Shown here: positions 44,752 through 54,222 of the stretch, piece after piece | Layout: each line of letters opens with the position of its first letter | Position numbering within the stretch: the first letter of the stretch is position 1 | Origin: Geothrix sp. PMB-07 | Lineage (GTDB): Bacteria > Acidobacteriota > Holophagae > Holophagales > Holophagaceae | DNA: 64,000 bases | Direction: 5' to 3' | Assembly (NCBI RefSeq): GCF_030758935.1 | Contig: NZ_CP132333.1 | Span: forward strand, 1-64,000 | The notes under the pieces: generated by a model | The model's database searches: none | What the model saw: the letters and a program-made list of their open reading frames with translations, nothing else | Told to the model about the DNA's origin: nothing | Made by a program: the position numbers and the translations under genes

Positions 44752-47170
44752 TCTTGGCCTGGATCACATCGTCGGAGGGGAGTTTCCGCAGGATGGCCAG
44801 ATCGGGACGCGGTGAGAGGCTGGCCCGCTCATTGATCACTGCATCGGTGCTGGCACCGTGGGTGTAGACCAGGAAGAGGGTAGAGCCGGGCTGGAATTCC
44901 CAGCGCGTGATGAGGTTCATGTTCCAGGTGCGGTAGCTGAACGCGGTCTGTGGGGTGGTGCCGGCGGGCAGATCGGCGGGCAAGCCCGGATCCAGGGTCT
45001 GGTCGCTGCGGTAGTGTTTTAGATCCCTGTAGTTCCAGTTGGCGGCCAGCCATTGGCTGAAGAACTGCACCGTGAGGGCGGGGCTGAAGGCGTAAGCCAC
45101 TCTCAACGTCTGGTTGAACTGGCTGAGCTGCCGCAGGCCCACGATGGGAGTGGCGACCGGGGTGTCCAACCATTTCAATTCGCCTTCATCGCAGGTGACT
45201 GAGGTGGAGAGTTGGATTTCGGTGGCTTGCGTGGGATGGATGATCTGGAAAAGGGAGGTGTCCGTGGAAGGCCCCCCCTCCTGCTGGGCGCGGTTGATGT
45301 TGAACCGCAGATACCAGGGCCGATTGCCCGCGGTATCAAAGCCGAGGTTCATGTAGGGTGTAGAACGCCGGATCAAGTACTTCTTGATCGGATCATCGTA
45401 GGTGCGGAGTTCGCGGTCATCTTCGGTGGGCAGGTCCACACCGGCTCCGCCCCAGAGGCCCCAGAAGTTGGTGAAGCTGGTCTGGCCTCGGGCGTTGAGG
45501 TTCCGCATGAAGGTGTGTCCGTCTTGATCCCGGGCCACCGTATGGCTCAGGCCCCAACCCCAGTTCCGCAGCAAGCCCCAGGTGCTGTCCCAGTTCCGGT
45601 CGACTTCTCCGTACAGGCGCTGCTCGTCGGCGCGTTCGAGATAGCCCATGTCGTTGGGGTTGTAGGTCCGCCCGGCATTGATGGCCTGAGCCTCGAAACT
45701 CCAGCCCTCGGGGCCATCCTGGTGGGCCCGCAACCGTCCGCGCCAGCCCTGTTCCTGGGAATCCTTAGGCCCGGATTGGCTGCGGCTGAGGGTGGTCTCG
45801 AGAAAACGGCTCCGGTCCTCGCTGTTGTAGACCGCATCCATGGCCTGGATCTGGGCGATGCGTCCGGTCAACCCCGATTGGCGCATGCCTGAGGCAAAGC
45901 CGCCGATGTAGCTGCCGCGATCATCCATCAGCTGTTGCACCCGGAGGACGCCGAAATGGGTGAGAGGAGCCAGCTCGCGGTGGACCTGGCGGCCGTTGGC
46001 ATCCAGAACCGTGGCGCGGGCGGGCTCCACGCTGGCTCCCAACAGGCCCACGTTGGTGCCGCTGGCGTACTTGGCGGTGTATTTGGCGGCACCGGTGATG
46101 TCGGTGGCGTTGGGGCGGTCCAGGAGTGTCTCACCAGCGGCGAGGTCAGGATCGGACAGGCCTTGTCCAATACGACGGCTGTAGAAGAGATCCGGCCCCG
46201 CCACTCGGAAGATGTCCATGCCCTCGAGGAAGAAGGGCCGCTTTTCGGGGAAGAAGGTCTCCACGGTGCTGAGGTTCAGGACCGCCTGGTCCACCTCGAC
46301 CTGGCCGAAGTCGGGACGGATGGACAGGTCGACTTGGGCATGCGAGTTGATGCCCCAGCGGGCGTCCAGGCCTGCGCGGTTGTCCCAGCGGCGGTCATCG
46401 TAGGAGCGGGCTGTTTCGAACTTCCGGGCCGTGGCCAGGTAGGGCAGATACTCCTCCCGTGGCCGGGGTTTCAGGCCCTCCAGGCCCCGAAGCTCCGGAA
46501 ACCGGCTGACGAAACCGCTCTCGCCCCGGGGCACCACCATCCAGCGGCTGGATTCGCGAAGGACGCCCTGGTCGGTGCGGCTGAAGTTGATGCCCCAGGT
46601 CTGTGGGCCTTCACCAGGCTTGCAGCGCAGCAGGGAGAGGGGGATTTTCAGTTCGGCGGTCCAGCCCTCATCATCGACACTGGTGGCGCTTTCCCAGACG
46701 CCGTCCCAGCTGGAGTCGAAGCTGTTGTCGTTGTAGATCACCTGGTCCTTCTGCACGCCCGCGGCGTTCACTTCGAACACCAGCGCCGTGCGGCGGTCGT
46801 GATTGGAATCGATGGCTACGCCAAACCAGTCGCTGGAGCTGTCCTGGTCGCGGCGATGCAGGCGGCGCACAACCTTGGCGGGGCCGCCGTCCAGGGCGGG
46901 GTCGTGGTGCATGCGGGCCCCGACGTAGAGGAAGTGCTCGTCATAGAGCACCTTCACCTCGGTACGCTGGCGGGCGGGCTGGCCGCGCATGGGCCATTCC
47001 TGGGTGAAACCGGTGGCCACGAAGGCCCGGCTCCAGGCCTCCTCATCCAGGCGGCCATCCACCTGGATCCCGCCGGAAATGCGCAGGGCCTGGAGCCCCT
47101 GATCCTGACTGGGCCTGGCCTGGGCCAGGGTCGCAAGCAGGGGGATCACAAGCAGGAATGAGATGCGCAC
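44732..47170 (-). CDS. CBM9-like/DUF5916 outer-membrane protein
   Basis: An 812-residue exported protein. A signal peptide (SFLLVIPLLATLAQA) is followed by a CBM9-like domain (GIQVDGRLDEEAWSRA, FVATGFTQEWP, LYVGARMHHDP, WTAELKIPLSLLR). The long C-terminal region is the DUF5916 beta-barrel type (PDFGQVEVDQAVLNLSTVET, FFPEKRPFFLEGMDIF) rich in alternating strands and ending near an aromatic residue (WLFR). Likely outer-membrane channel or binding protein; substrate unknown. The GTG at 47170 with GGAG five bases ahead is preferred to an upstream in-frame start at 47215, which would put 15 charged residues before the signal. Confidence 0.85.
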   Translation of the reverse strand: MRISFLLVIPLLATLAQARPSQDQGLQALRISGGIQVDGRLDEEAWSRAFVATGFTQEWPMRGQPARQRTEVKVLYDEHFLYVGARMHHDPALDGGPAKVVRRLHRRDQDSSSDWFGVAIDSNHDRRTALVFEVNAAGVQKDQVIYNDNSFDSSWDGVWESATSVDDEGWTAELKIPLSLLRCKPGEGPQTWGINFSRTDQGVLRESSRWMVVPRGESGFVSRFPELRGLEGLKPRPREEYLPYLATARKFETARSYDDRRWDNRAGLDARWGINSHAQVDLSIRPDFGQVEVDQAVLNLSTVETFFPEKRPFFLEGMDIFRVAGPDLFYSRRIGQGLSDPDLAAGETLLDRPNATDITGAAKYTAKYASGTNVGLLGASVEPARATVLDANGRQVHRELAPLTHFGVLRVQQLMDDRGSYIGGFASGMRQSGLTGRIAQIQAMDAVYNSEDRSRFLETTLSRSQSGPKDSQEQGWRGRLRAHQDGPEGWSFEAQAINAGRTYNPNDMGYLERADEQRLYGEVDRNWDSTWGLLRNWGWGLSHTVARDQDGHTFMRNLNARGQTSFTNFWGLWGGAGVDLPTEDDRELRTYDDPIKKYLIRRSTPYMNLGFDTAGNRPWYLRFNINRAQQEGGPSTDTSLFQIIHPTQATEIQLSTSVTCDEGELKWLDTPVATPIVGLRQLSQFNQTLRVAYAFSPALTVQFFSQWLAANWNYRDLKHYRSDQTLDPGLPADLPAGTTPQTAFSYRTWNMNLITRWEFQPGSTLFLVYTHGASTDAVINERASLSPRPDLAILRKLPSDDVIQAKISWLFR

Positions 47171-47336
47171 AGGACTCCCAGCGGCGCCTTGGCCACTTTG
47201 TTTATGGTGCCACATCTAGCGAGGTATGCTGCCTTGGAAGCTCCCCCCTGGGTCGCTTTTAAGGCCAAGGTGAAGTTCAGGGTCCCCTTCAGGGGGGAAG
47301 GCCATCCGCCGGTTATCCTGGTCACGGAGCCCCCCC

Positions 47337-48164
47337 ATGCGCCCTCAAGCCCCCTTCCGTTTCGCTGCGGCCCTCTTGGGTTTGGCCGCTTCACTGGCCA
47401 CCGCGGGCCAGCCTTCCGCCACCAAGAAGGCCACCCCAACGCCGGTGAACTCTTATCGGGTGATCCAGGCCTTTGAGCACAACCCTGAGGACTACACCCA
47501 GGGGCTGGTGTTCCAGGACGGCGTCTTCTACGAGGGAACTGGCCGGAACGGGCACTCCCGGCTGCAGAAATACCAATACATCAAGGACAAGAAGAAGGTC
47601 CTGCAGTCCGTGGACCTGCCTTACCAGTACTTTGGCGAAGGCATTGCCGTGCTGAAGGGGAAGGTCGTCCAGCTGACTTGGCAGTCCGAACGGGGGTTCC
47701 TCTACCAGGCCAGCGACCTGAAAAAGGTCGGAGAATTCAGCTATCCGGGCGAGGGCTGGGGGCTGACCTGCGACGACAGGGACTTCTACCTGAGTGATGG
47801 CTCCGCCAGCATCCGCGTGGTGGACGGCGACAAGCTGTTGAATGCCCATCAGTACGCGGTTAAGCGCACCATCGAAGTGAAGGATCAGGGAAAACCCGTG
47901 ACCATGCTGAACGAGTTGGAGCTGGTGCGGGGCGAACTCTTCGCCAACGTCTGGCAGACCGATCGCATTGCTGTGATTTCGCCGAAGACCGGCGAGGTGT
48001 TGCGCTGGATCGATCTCAGCAACCTCATCAGCCCCATGCTCCGCACCGGGCAGGATTCGGTGCTGAATGGCATCGCCTACGATGCGGCCGGGAACCGCCT
48101 CTTCCTGACCGGTAAGCTCTGGCCGACCCTCTTCCAGATTCGGGAAGAATCCAAGAAGAAGTGA
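47337..48164 (+). CDS. Glutaminyl-peptide cyclotransferase (plant/bacterial type)
   Basis: A 275-residue secreted protein with a signal peptide (FAAALLGLAASLATAG). The mature part is the five-bladed propeller family of glutamine cyclotransferases: AFEHNPEDYTQGLVFQDGVF, YEGTGRNGHSRLQKY, SYPGEGWGLTCDDRDFYLSD, NELELVRGELFANVWQTD and LNGIAYDAAGNRLFLTGKLW. It turns N-terminal glutamine into pyroglutamate, probably in the periplasm. It is divergent from the CBM9/DUF5916 gene across 166 bases, where I see no clear motif. Confidence 0.92.
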   Translation: MRPQAPFRFAAALLGLAASLATAGQPSATKKATPTPVNSYRVIQAFEHNPEDYTQGLVFQDGVFYEGTGRNGHSRLQKYQYIKDKKKVLQSVDLPYQYFGEGIAVLKGKVVQLTWQSERGFLYQASDLKKVGEFSYPGEGWGLTCDDRDFYLSDGSASIRVVDGDKLLNAHQYAVKRTIEVKDQGKPVTMLNELELVRGELFANVWQTDRIAVISPKTGEVLRWIDLSNLISPMLRTGQDSVLNGIAYDAAGNRLFLTGKLWPTLFQIREESKKK

Positions 48165-48219
48165 TCCCGGCCCCGGAGAAGAAGGCTCCAGGAAGGGTTA
48201 TCCTGGCCCCGAGGCCCCC

Positions 48220-48705
48220 ATGCGTCGAATCCTGCTTGCCTGTTTCGGGTACATCCTTGTGTACGCCGCCGGTGGCGGCAGCGTGGTGATCAAGGCCAAA
48301 GTATTCATGGCCGAGGTGGCGGTCACGGACCGTGAGGTTTCCCGCGGACTCATGTACCGGCAGACCCTGGCCAAGGACCGATGCATGGTGCTGCTCGGCG
48401 GGGAGGAGGCCCTCCGTCCCCTGCGAACCTGGCATCACCTGATCGCCCTGGACGTGGCCTGGGTGGATCAGGATGGCCAGGTGGTCGAGGTGTCCGCCCA
48501 CACACCCCCCTGCCGGACCGCGAAGGCCGAGGACTGTCCCGCCCATGGCGGCTCGGTGTCCGCCAGGCATGTCGTGGAATTTCCCGCGGGAACCTTCCAT
48601 CGGCTGGGCCTGAAGAAGGGAGATCGCCTGGGCTGGGAGCTCACGCTGGATGATGGCCGCATCGTACGGGGCGGCCAGGCCCTGCCCAAATCCAAGCGGA
48701 AGTAG
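48220..48705 (+). CDS. DUF192-family secreted protein
   Basis: A 161-residue protein with a hydrophobic N-terminus (LLACFGYILVYAAGG) and the DUF192 core: VFMAEVAVTDREVSRGLMYR, TLAKDRCMVLLGG, then WHHLIALDVAWVDQDGQVVE and HVVEFPAGTFHRLGLKKGDR. The GLMYR motif is the family hallmark. Function unknown; often found near secreted or cell-wall proteins. It follows the cyclotransferase by 55 bases, a gap containing a short CCAGGA/TCCTGG inverted repeat. Confidence 0.88.
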   Translation: MRRILLACFGYILVYAAGGGSVVIKAKVFMAEVAVTDREVSRGLMYRQTLAKDRCMVLLGGEEALRPLRTWHHLIALDVAWVDQDGQVVEVSAHTPPCRTAKAEDCPAHGGSVSARHVVEFPAGTFHRLGLKKGDRLGWELTLDDGRIVRGGQALPKSKRK

Positions 48706-48717
48706 GAAGGGCGGCGG

Positions 48718-49506
48718 CTACTCGTCGCTCTTGGCGGCTTCTTTCCCTTTGCGCGGGGGCCGGGTGAGGGTGCGCAGGTGTTCGGGCGTGGGAGGGAGGC
48801 TGCCCAAGTCCAGGGGGCTGAGGCGGTCCGCCAGCAGCTTCCAGGCCTTGGCTTGGCGGGGCAGGCGCTCGGGCTGGATGACTTCAAAGCCCTGGGCGTA
48901 GCTGACAAAGGGCGGCATCACCAGGGCAAAGCCTGTGTAGAGGAAGGCCGGAAGCCTCAGCCAGTCTGGTTCCGATTTGGTGCCGGGGGCCGGGGTGGCG
49001 AACAGGGGGTGCACGCCGCCGTTGATCCAGAAACCATGGGAGGGCTCGTGCCGGGGATAGACGAAGATCCGGCGGCGATGCATGAGGGTGAAAGGGCCCA
49101 CCCGGTGTTGTTCCACGGGGGTGATGCCCGTGCCGTCCAGGGCTGGGCCGATGCTGCGCTCAGCGTGGCCGACCACCTGCACCACGCGGCGGCCCCCGGC
49201 CTTGAGTTTGCGGAAGATGGTCCGCAGTTCCTCGGCCTCATCCCCTTCCACGGTGCCCTGACTTGGCTTGAGATCGCCCAGCAGCGCCACCTGCTCGGGG
49301 GCGTAGTCGTCCATGAGGCTGAAGACCCGCTCCCAGATTTCCATTTGGGGCGTGGCTGGCATGGGGTCGGGGCGGCGGCGCCGGGCGGCCCCCAGGCCGA
49401 AGAAGAGGTCCGACAGCACCAGCGTTTTGTGCCGGGGCAGCCACAGGGCCCTCCGGCTGTCGAGCACCACATCCTCGCTGAGCTGCACCTGCACCGGGAC
49501 CTCCAA
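48718..49506 (-). CDS. Metallophosphoesterase-fold protein, PdeM-like with degenerate metal site
   Basis: A 262-residue protein whose layout resembles PdeM, the ligase-associated phosphoesterase: ALWLPRHKTLVLSDLFFGLG, MDDYAPEQVALLGDL and VVGHAERSIG. In active members these read D-x-H, G-D-x-x and G-N-H-D/E. Here the first His is Phe (SDLFFG) and the Asn-His pair is lost (VGHAER), while Asp of LLGDL stays. It is probably inactive or uses another metal arrangement. A basic C-terminal tail (RPPRKGKEAAK) could bind nucleic acid. No ligase or exonuclease partner is nearby. Confidence 0.65.
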   Translation of the reverse strand: MEVPVQVQLSEDVVLDSRRALWLPRHKTLVLSDLFFGLGAARRRRPDPMPATPQMEIWERVFSLMDDYAPEQVALLGDLKPSQGTVEGDEAEELRTIFRKLKAGGRRVVQVVGHAERSIGPALDGTGITPVEQHRVGPFTLMHRRRIFVYPRHEPSHGFWINGGVHPLFATPAPGTKSEPDWLRLPAFLYTGFALVMPPFVSYAQGFEVIQPERLPRQAKAWKLLADRLSPLDLGSLPPTPEHLRTLTRPPRKGKEAAKSDE

Positions 49507-49553
49507 CCTTCCATTGGAACACAGCCGACCCCAGAATCCGGGAGGGGGGTGTC

Positions 49554-50399
49554 GTGCCGCACGGCCAAGGCCACTATCTGAAGCTGACTTGGCAGGGGGA
49601 GGCCCGCCGGGTGCTGGTTCATGACCCGCCCGGGCATGAAGGACGGAGTCTGCCCCTGGTGTTGGCCCTGCACGGCACCGGTGGCACGGGGCGCATCATG
49701 GCGCACCTGTCTGGTCTCAGCCGGCTGGCCGACGAACGGGGCTTTCGGGTGGCCTATCCGCAAGCCCTGGGCGAAGCGGGCCTGGCGGATCCCGCCCGGG
49801 GCGCCGCCTGGAACGCGGGGCCCGGCCTGGGGTGCCCTCCGTATCCCGAGGCGAACGATGTGGGCTTCCTGCAGGCGGTGGTGGATCGGGTGGATCAGCA
49901 CGGTCCCGTGGATCCCCGGCGCATCTATGTGGCGGGGTTTTCCAATGGCGCCCGCATGGCCTACCGGCTGGCCCTGTCGGCCCCCTGGGTGGCGGCCATG
50001 GCGGCGGTGGCCGGGGCCCCTGTCTGGGGGGAAGCCCCTGTGAGGCCGGTGCCCACCCTGGTGTTTCATGGCACGGAGGATCAGCACATTCCTTTTAGCG
50101 GTGGGCTGGGGCAACAGGGCCGCCGACTTCCGGCGCTTCCCGCCCGGGAGGCGGCCGAGCGTTGGGCGGCGCTCATGGGTTGCGGTCCCGCATCCGTATC
50201 TGATGAGCTGAATGCGCACCGACTAGAGATGTGGTCCTCCGACGCCTGCCAGGTGGGATTCTGGACCGTGGCGGACATGGGCCACGCCTGGCCCGGGGGA
50301 AGGCCCTATGCACCAGGCGCCGATCTACCGGTTCCCGACCTTTCCGCCGCGCACCTGATCTGGGCATTCTTCGAGGCCCATCCCCTGGAGGCACCATGA
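49554..50399 (+). CDS. LpqC-like/PHB-depolymerase-type esterase
   Basis: A 281-residue alpha/beta hydrolase. LPLVLALHGTGGTG carries the oxyanion region. The nucleophile elbow is AGFSNGARMAY, the Asp lies in HGTEDQHIPF and the His in MGHAWPGG. The pattern fits the polyhydroxybutyrate depolymerase/feruloyl esterase (LpqC) family; no signal peptide is visible, so it may act inside the cell. It starts with GTG at 49554, directly after GGAGGGGGG. It overlaps the TauE gene by ATGA. Confidence 0.85.
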   Translation: MPHGQGHYLKLTWQGEARRVLVHDPPGHEGRSLPLVLALHGTGGTGRIMAHLSGLSRLADERGFRVAYPQALGEAGLADPARGAAWNAGPGLGCPPYPEANDVGFLQAVVDRVDQHGPVDPRRIYVAGFSNGARMAYRLALSAPWVAAMAAVAGAPVWGEAPVRPVPTLVFHGTEDQHIPFSGGLGQQGRRLPALPAREAAERWAALMGCGPASVSDELNAHRLEMWSSDACQVGFWTVADMGHAWPGGRPYAPGADLPVPDLSAAHLIWAFFEAHPLEAP

Positions 50400-51178
50400 A
50401 CCCATTCACGAATCCCCTGTGGGCGGGCCTGGGCACGGGGCTGTCCGGAGGCCTGCTCGCGGGCCTCTTCGGCATTGGTGGCGGCATCGTCATGGTGCCC
50501 CTGTTGGGGCTTTTCCTGGGACTGGACCAGCACCGGGCCCAGGGGGCCACGCTCGCGGCCATGTTGCTGCCTACTGGCCTGCCCGCGGTGCTGCAGTACC
50601 GCCGACGTGGCGTCCAGACCAGCCTGCCCCTGGTGGGGGTGCTCATCCTGGCCTTCCTGTTCGGCATCACCGGCGGCGCCCTGGTGGCGAACCACATCCC
50701 TTCGGGGGTCCTGCGCTGGGGCTTCGCGAGCTTCCTGGTGTACCTGTCGCTGCGGACCTTCCTGAGGAAGGAAGTGAGCCCGGTGGATCGGGGCGAAGCG
50801 CCCTTCGACCTGCAGGGACAGTGGACTTGGGGCCTGCCCAGCGGTCTGCTGGCGGGGGTGGTGTCGGGGTTGACGGGTCTGGGCGGAGCCATGGTGGTGA
50901 TTCCGCTGCTGGCTTCCAAGCTGCGCATGACGCAGCACGAAGCCCAGCTCACCAGCCTGATGATGCTGCTGCCTCCCATCGGCCTTCCGGGTGTCTACGT
51001 CTACGCCAAGGCCCAGGGCGGGCTGCCCTGGCTGGTCATCGGGGCGGTGGCGGTGGGCTTCGCCGTGGGCGGCTTCATCGGGGCGCACTGGGCCACGCGT
51101 ACCCAGGGGGCGCGGCTGAAGCAGGTCTATGCGGGTTTCGTGCTGCTCATGGCGCTGATCGTGATCCTGCGCCGTTAG
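50396..51178 (+). CDS. TauE/SafE-family permease
   Basis: A 260-residue inner-membrane protein with about seven to eight helices in two repeats. The glycine-rich turns GLFGIGGGIVMVPLLGL (about residues 23-39) and SGLTGLGGAMVVIPLL (second half) are the TauE/SafE signature. Family members export sulfite, sulfoacetate or other organic anions. ATG 50396 overlaps the esterase stop; an earlier frame opening lies within the esterase gene and is ignored. The partner substrate cannot be inferred from the esterase. Confidence 0.92.
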   Translation: MNPFTNPLWAGLGTGLSGGLLAGLFGIGGGIVMVPLLGLFLGLDQHRAQGATLAAMLLPTGLPAVLQYRRRGVQTSLPLVGVLILAFLFGITGGALVANHIPSGVLRWGFASFLVYLSLRTFLRKEVSPVDRGEAPFDLQGQWTWGLPSGLLAGVVSGLTGLGGAMVVIPLLASKLRMTQHEAQLTSLMMLLPPIGLPGVYVYAKAQGGLPWLVIGAVAVGFAVGGFIGAHWATRTQGARLKQVYAGFVLLMALIVILRR

Positions 51179-51195
51179 CGGGCCCTAGGCGCGCC

Positions 51196-52542
51196 TCACA
51201 GGAAGTCCAGGCGCTGATAGGCCGAGCCCAGCAGCGTGTTGGTGGCGGTGGCGGCCTGGCCCAGCCAGCGCTCAAGCACCGTGGCATAGAGGCTGCGGAA
51301 ATCGGTGGTGAACTTCATGTTGCCGTTGGTGTCCAGGTTGGTGAGATCCGGATAGCCGCCGTAGAGGCCGCCCTTCACGGACTTGCCCACACAGAAGGAA
51401 AGGCCCGCGGTGCCGTGATCGGTGCCGCCATTGTTCTCCTGCACGCGGCGGCCGAATTCGCTGTAGCCCAAAATCATCACGCGGTCCTGGGCCGTGCCCG
51501 AGCCGGAGGGGATGGTGGCAAGATCATCCCAGAAAGCTTTGATCGAGCCACCCAGGGCCCGTTGAAGGTTGGGGTGATCTTCGGCCTGGTTGCTGTGGGT
51601 GTCCCAGCCGCCAAGCCGGGAGAAGAACACCTGGGTGGGGAGGCCCGCGGCGATCATCTGGGCGATGAGCTTGAACTGGTTGCTGAGGCTGCCGGTGAGG
51701 TTGGAGCCGTTGATTCGCTTGACCGGGTAGGCGGCATCGCCCGGATAGGCCACGGTGGAGGTGCGGGCCGTCAGGGCACCGCCCGCGCCGAAGGCAGGGT
51801 TGTTCTGGGCATCGAAGAACATCTTTCCGGCCTGGGCGGCGGCCAGGTAGGAAGGATCGGTGCTGGCGGCATTCAGCGCTGTGCCCCAGCCGGTTTCCAG
51901 GGTGGCGGCGTCGGCCACCGCGTTGCCGCTCAGAAGGTAGGAGGGGAATACATAGCCGCCCGCGCTGGGGATGGAAATGAAGCTGCGGTTGCCGCCCTTG
52001 AGCATGATGGGCAGGTCGGCGGTGACGGTGAGGCCGCGCAGCACGTCGCCCGTGGGGCTGAAGGCCGTATCGGCGAAGCGGCCCAGCCAGCCTGTTCCCG
52101 CGGGCACCGCAGCGCCCTGGCCCCAGAGATCGATGGAGGTGAAGTGGGACAGGTTGGGGTTGGGCATGCCGATGCCAGGAATCCAGGCCACGCGGCCCTT
52201 GGCATGCAGTTCATCCATGCCGGTCAGATCTTTGTTGAGGGCGATGCCGCTGCCCAGGTCCACGAGAAGGGCGGGATCCGTGATGCCCAGGGTGGCGCGC
52301 TTGGCCTGGTAGGCCGTGAGGTTGGCGCCCGTGTTGGGCGGCATGACGTTCAGCCAGTCATAGCCACCATCGATGTTCACGATGACGAGGATGGGTGAGG
52401 TGGGCACCGGTGTGGGAGGGACCGGCGGCGGTGTGTTCACGGTCTGGGGCGTGCTGGAGTTGCGGCCGCTGCAGGCGGTCAGGCCGGCGAGGGCGGCGCC
52501 GGTGGTGCCGAGGGTCTGGATGAATTCGCGTCGCGTGGTCAT
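51196..52542 (-). CDS. DUF1501 protein with Tat signal
   Basis: A 448-residue exported protein. It begins with a twin-arginine signal (TTRREFIQTLGTTGAALAGL) ending in a lipobox-like LTAC at Cys24, so it may be a Tat lipoprotein. The rest is the alkaline-phosphatase-like DUF1501 fold: PILVIVNIDGGYDWLNV, then GWDTHSNQAEDHPNLQ and YSEFGRRVQENNGGTDHGTA. The family always travels with DUF1800, here just upstream (12 bases). Substrate unknown. Confidence 0.93.
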   Translation of the reverse strand: MTTRREFIQTLGTTGAALAGLTACSGRNSSTPQTVNTPPPVPPTPVPTSPILVIVNIDGGYDWLNVMPPNTGANLTAYQAKRATLGITDPALLVDLGSGIALNKDLTGMDELHAKGRVAWIPGIGMPNPNLSHFTSIDLWGQGAAVPAGTGWLGRFADTAFSPTGDVLRGLTVTADLPIMLKGGNRSFISIPSAGGYVFPSYLLSGNAVADAATLETGWGTALNAASTDPSYLAAAQAGKMFFDAQNNPAFGAGGALTARTSTVAYPGDAAYPVKRINGSNLTGSLSNQFKLIAQMIAAGLPTQVFFSRLGGWDTHSNQAEDHPNLQRALGGSIKAFWDDLATIPSGSGTAQDRVMILGYSEFGRRVQENNGGTDHGTAGLSFCVGKSVKGGLYGGYPDLTNLDTNGNMKFTTDFRSLYATVLERWLGQAATATNTLLGSAYQRLDFL

Positions 52543-52554
52543 GGTCGCCTCCGG

Positions 52555-54213
52555 TCAGTAGAGCTGGCCCGAGGGCGAGCAGAGGATGAGGAAGGCCAGT
52601 TCCCGGGCCTTGGTCTGCGAGGCCGCATCCCAGGTGAAGGTGGATGGCCAGAGGGCGGTGAGCCAGGCGCTGGAGACCGAGGAAGGAATGGGGGCGGGCT
52701 GCAACAGCGCCACCAGCCGGTCGAGGACGGCCTGAGCCGTGGCGGGCGCGGTGGGGAACCAATCGGTGGCCGGGAAGGTGGGGAACAGGGTGTAGGTGGT
52801 GGAATTGGACGAGCGGGTTTCGTTCAGCGCCAGGGCGGCGGCGGCCTTGGTGCGGTAGCGCAGGGTGTTGCTGTTCAGCCAGGCGGTGTGTTCCTTCCAG
52901 CCGTTGGGCCCGTTGGGATCCAGCAGCCGCATGCCCATCTGATCGAAGGTGTTGGCATTGTTCGTGACCAGGCGCCAGGCGGGGTAGCCCTTGGGGGTCT
53001 GGGCGCTGGCGGCGGCGAGGCTGGGGCAGAGCATCTTCGCGGCGCGCACCAGCCAGGACACAGGGCCCTCCGCCAGGGCGAAACGATTGGCGGGGTCGAA
53101 GAAGTACTGCGACTTCAGCAGCGTCTTCATCACTGCGCGCAGGTCGAAATTGGCCGCCTGGATCATGCCGGCCACGTCGTTCAGATCCTGGGTGGTGAAG
53201 CCGGTGGTGACGAAGTGGGTGAGCAGGCGCTTGGCCAGGAACTGCGCGCAGTTGGGACCGCGGTAGGTCAGGATGCCGCGCAGGGCGTTCTCGCCCTTGG
53301 CCCAGCCATTGGCCGTGGTGGTGATATCGAAGCTCTGGCCGAAGAGGCTGATGGAACCCGTGCCATGCAGGTTGTACGTGGTGCCGCGGGTGCCTCCGTA
53401 ATACACGCGGGTGTCCGGGGCCAATGTGCTGCCGTCATAGACCCTGAAGTGGCCCGCCGAGGGCGTCTGCTGGCTGGGGCTGGTGGGGTTCGTGATGTAG
53501 TCGGCCTCGGCGATGGTGAAGCTCCAGCCGCTGAGGGCCCGGGCCAACTGGGTGATGTCCGCCTGGTTGTAGCCGTTATCGGCCCCCAGGCTGTACAGTT
53601 CCATCACCTCCCGGGCGTAGTTCTCGTTGGGGATGTTGTTGCCCGAGGCATTGTTCAGCACGGAGTCCAGCCAGATGGCCATGGCCGGATCCTTGCTCAC
53701 AGCCACCAGGAGATCGTCGAACTTCGCCAGGCCCTGGTTGCGGAACAACTGGATCTGATTGAGTGACAGGGAGGCGTTGTTGACTTTGTGATGTCCCGTG
53801 GCGAAGAGGTTGTGCCAGAAGAGGGCCATTCTTTCCTGGAAGGCGTAGGGGTTGAGCTGCATGCGCCAGGCCCAGTAGGCCTGGGCCGTGTTCAGGTTGT
53901 TGCGCCAGGCGTTGGCGCCGCCCACGAGGAAGGCATGCGGACCGGGCACCGCGGCCACGTCCGTGCTGCCGGCATCATTGGTGTTGGCGGTGACCAGAGG
54001 TTCGGTCACCACGTCCGCCGTGGCCAGGGCGGTGTTGAAGGCCGTGAGATCGTAGCTGGCGCCGGTACCATCGATCCAGGCATCGATGGCGGTTCCCGGG
54101 GGCTGCGCCTGCAGGGCGGCGGCATCCGCAGGGCTGAGGCCGAAGCCAGCCCGCCGGGCGAAATGCTGGACATCTGCGACAGTCCAGGTGGTGATGGCAG
54201 TCAGAGTGGCCAT
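52555..54213 (-). CDS. DUF1800 protein
   Basis: A 552-residue protein, mostly helical. The family blocks are VQHFARRAGFGLSPADAAAL, MALFWHNLFATGHHKVNN, NENYAREVMELYSLGADNGY and ITQLARALSGWSF. No signal peptide is obvious at the annotated start (MATLTAITTWTVADV), unusual because the partner DUF1501 is exported. The pair is common in acidobacteria, planctomycetes and myxobacteria; function unknown. Nine bases separate it from the lipoprotein gene upstream. Confidence 0.93.
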   Translation of the reverse strand: MATLTAITTWTVADVQHFARRAGFGLSPADAAALQAQPPGTAIDAWIDGTGASYDLTAFNTALATADVVTEPLVTANTNDAGSTDVAAVPGPHAFLVGGANAWRNNLNTAQAYWAWRMQLNPYAFQERMALFWHNLFATGHHKVNNASLSLNQIQLFRNQGLAKFDDLLVAVSKDPAMAIWLDSVLNNASGNNIPNENYAREVMELYSLGADNGYNQADITQLARALSGWSFTIAEADYITNPTSPSQQTPSAGHFRVYDGSTLAPDTRVYYGGTRGTTYNLHGTGSISLFGQSFDITTTANGWAKGENALRGILTYRGPNCAQFLAKRLLTHFVTTGFTTQDLNDVAGMIQAANFDLRAVMKTLLKSQYFFDPANRFALAEGPVSWLVRAAKMLCPSLAAASAQTPKGYPAWRLVTNNANTFDQMGMRLLDPNGPNGWKEHTAWLNSNTLRYRTKAAAALALNETRSSNSTTYTLFPTFPATDWFPTAPATAQAVLDRLVALLQPAPIPSSVSSAWLTALWPSTFTWDAASQTKARELAFLILCSPSGQLY

Positions 54214-54222
54214 GGCGGGCTC

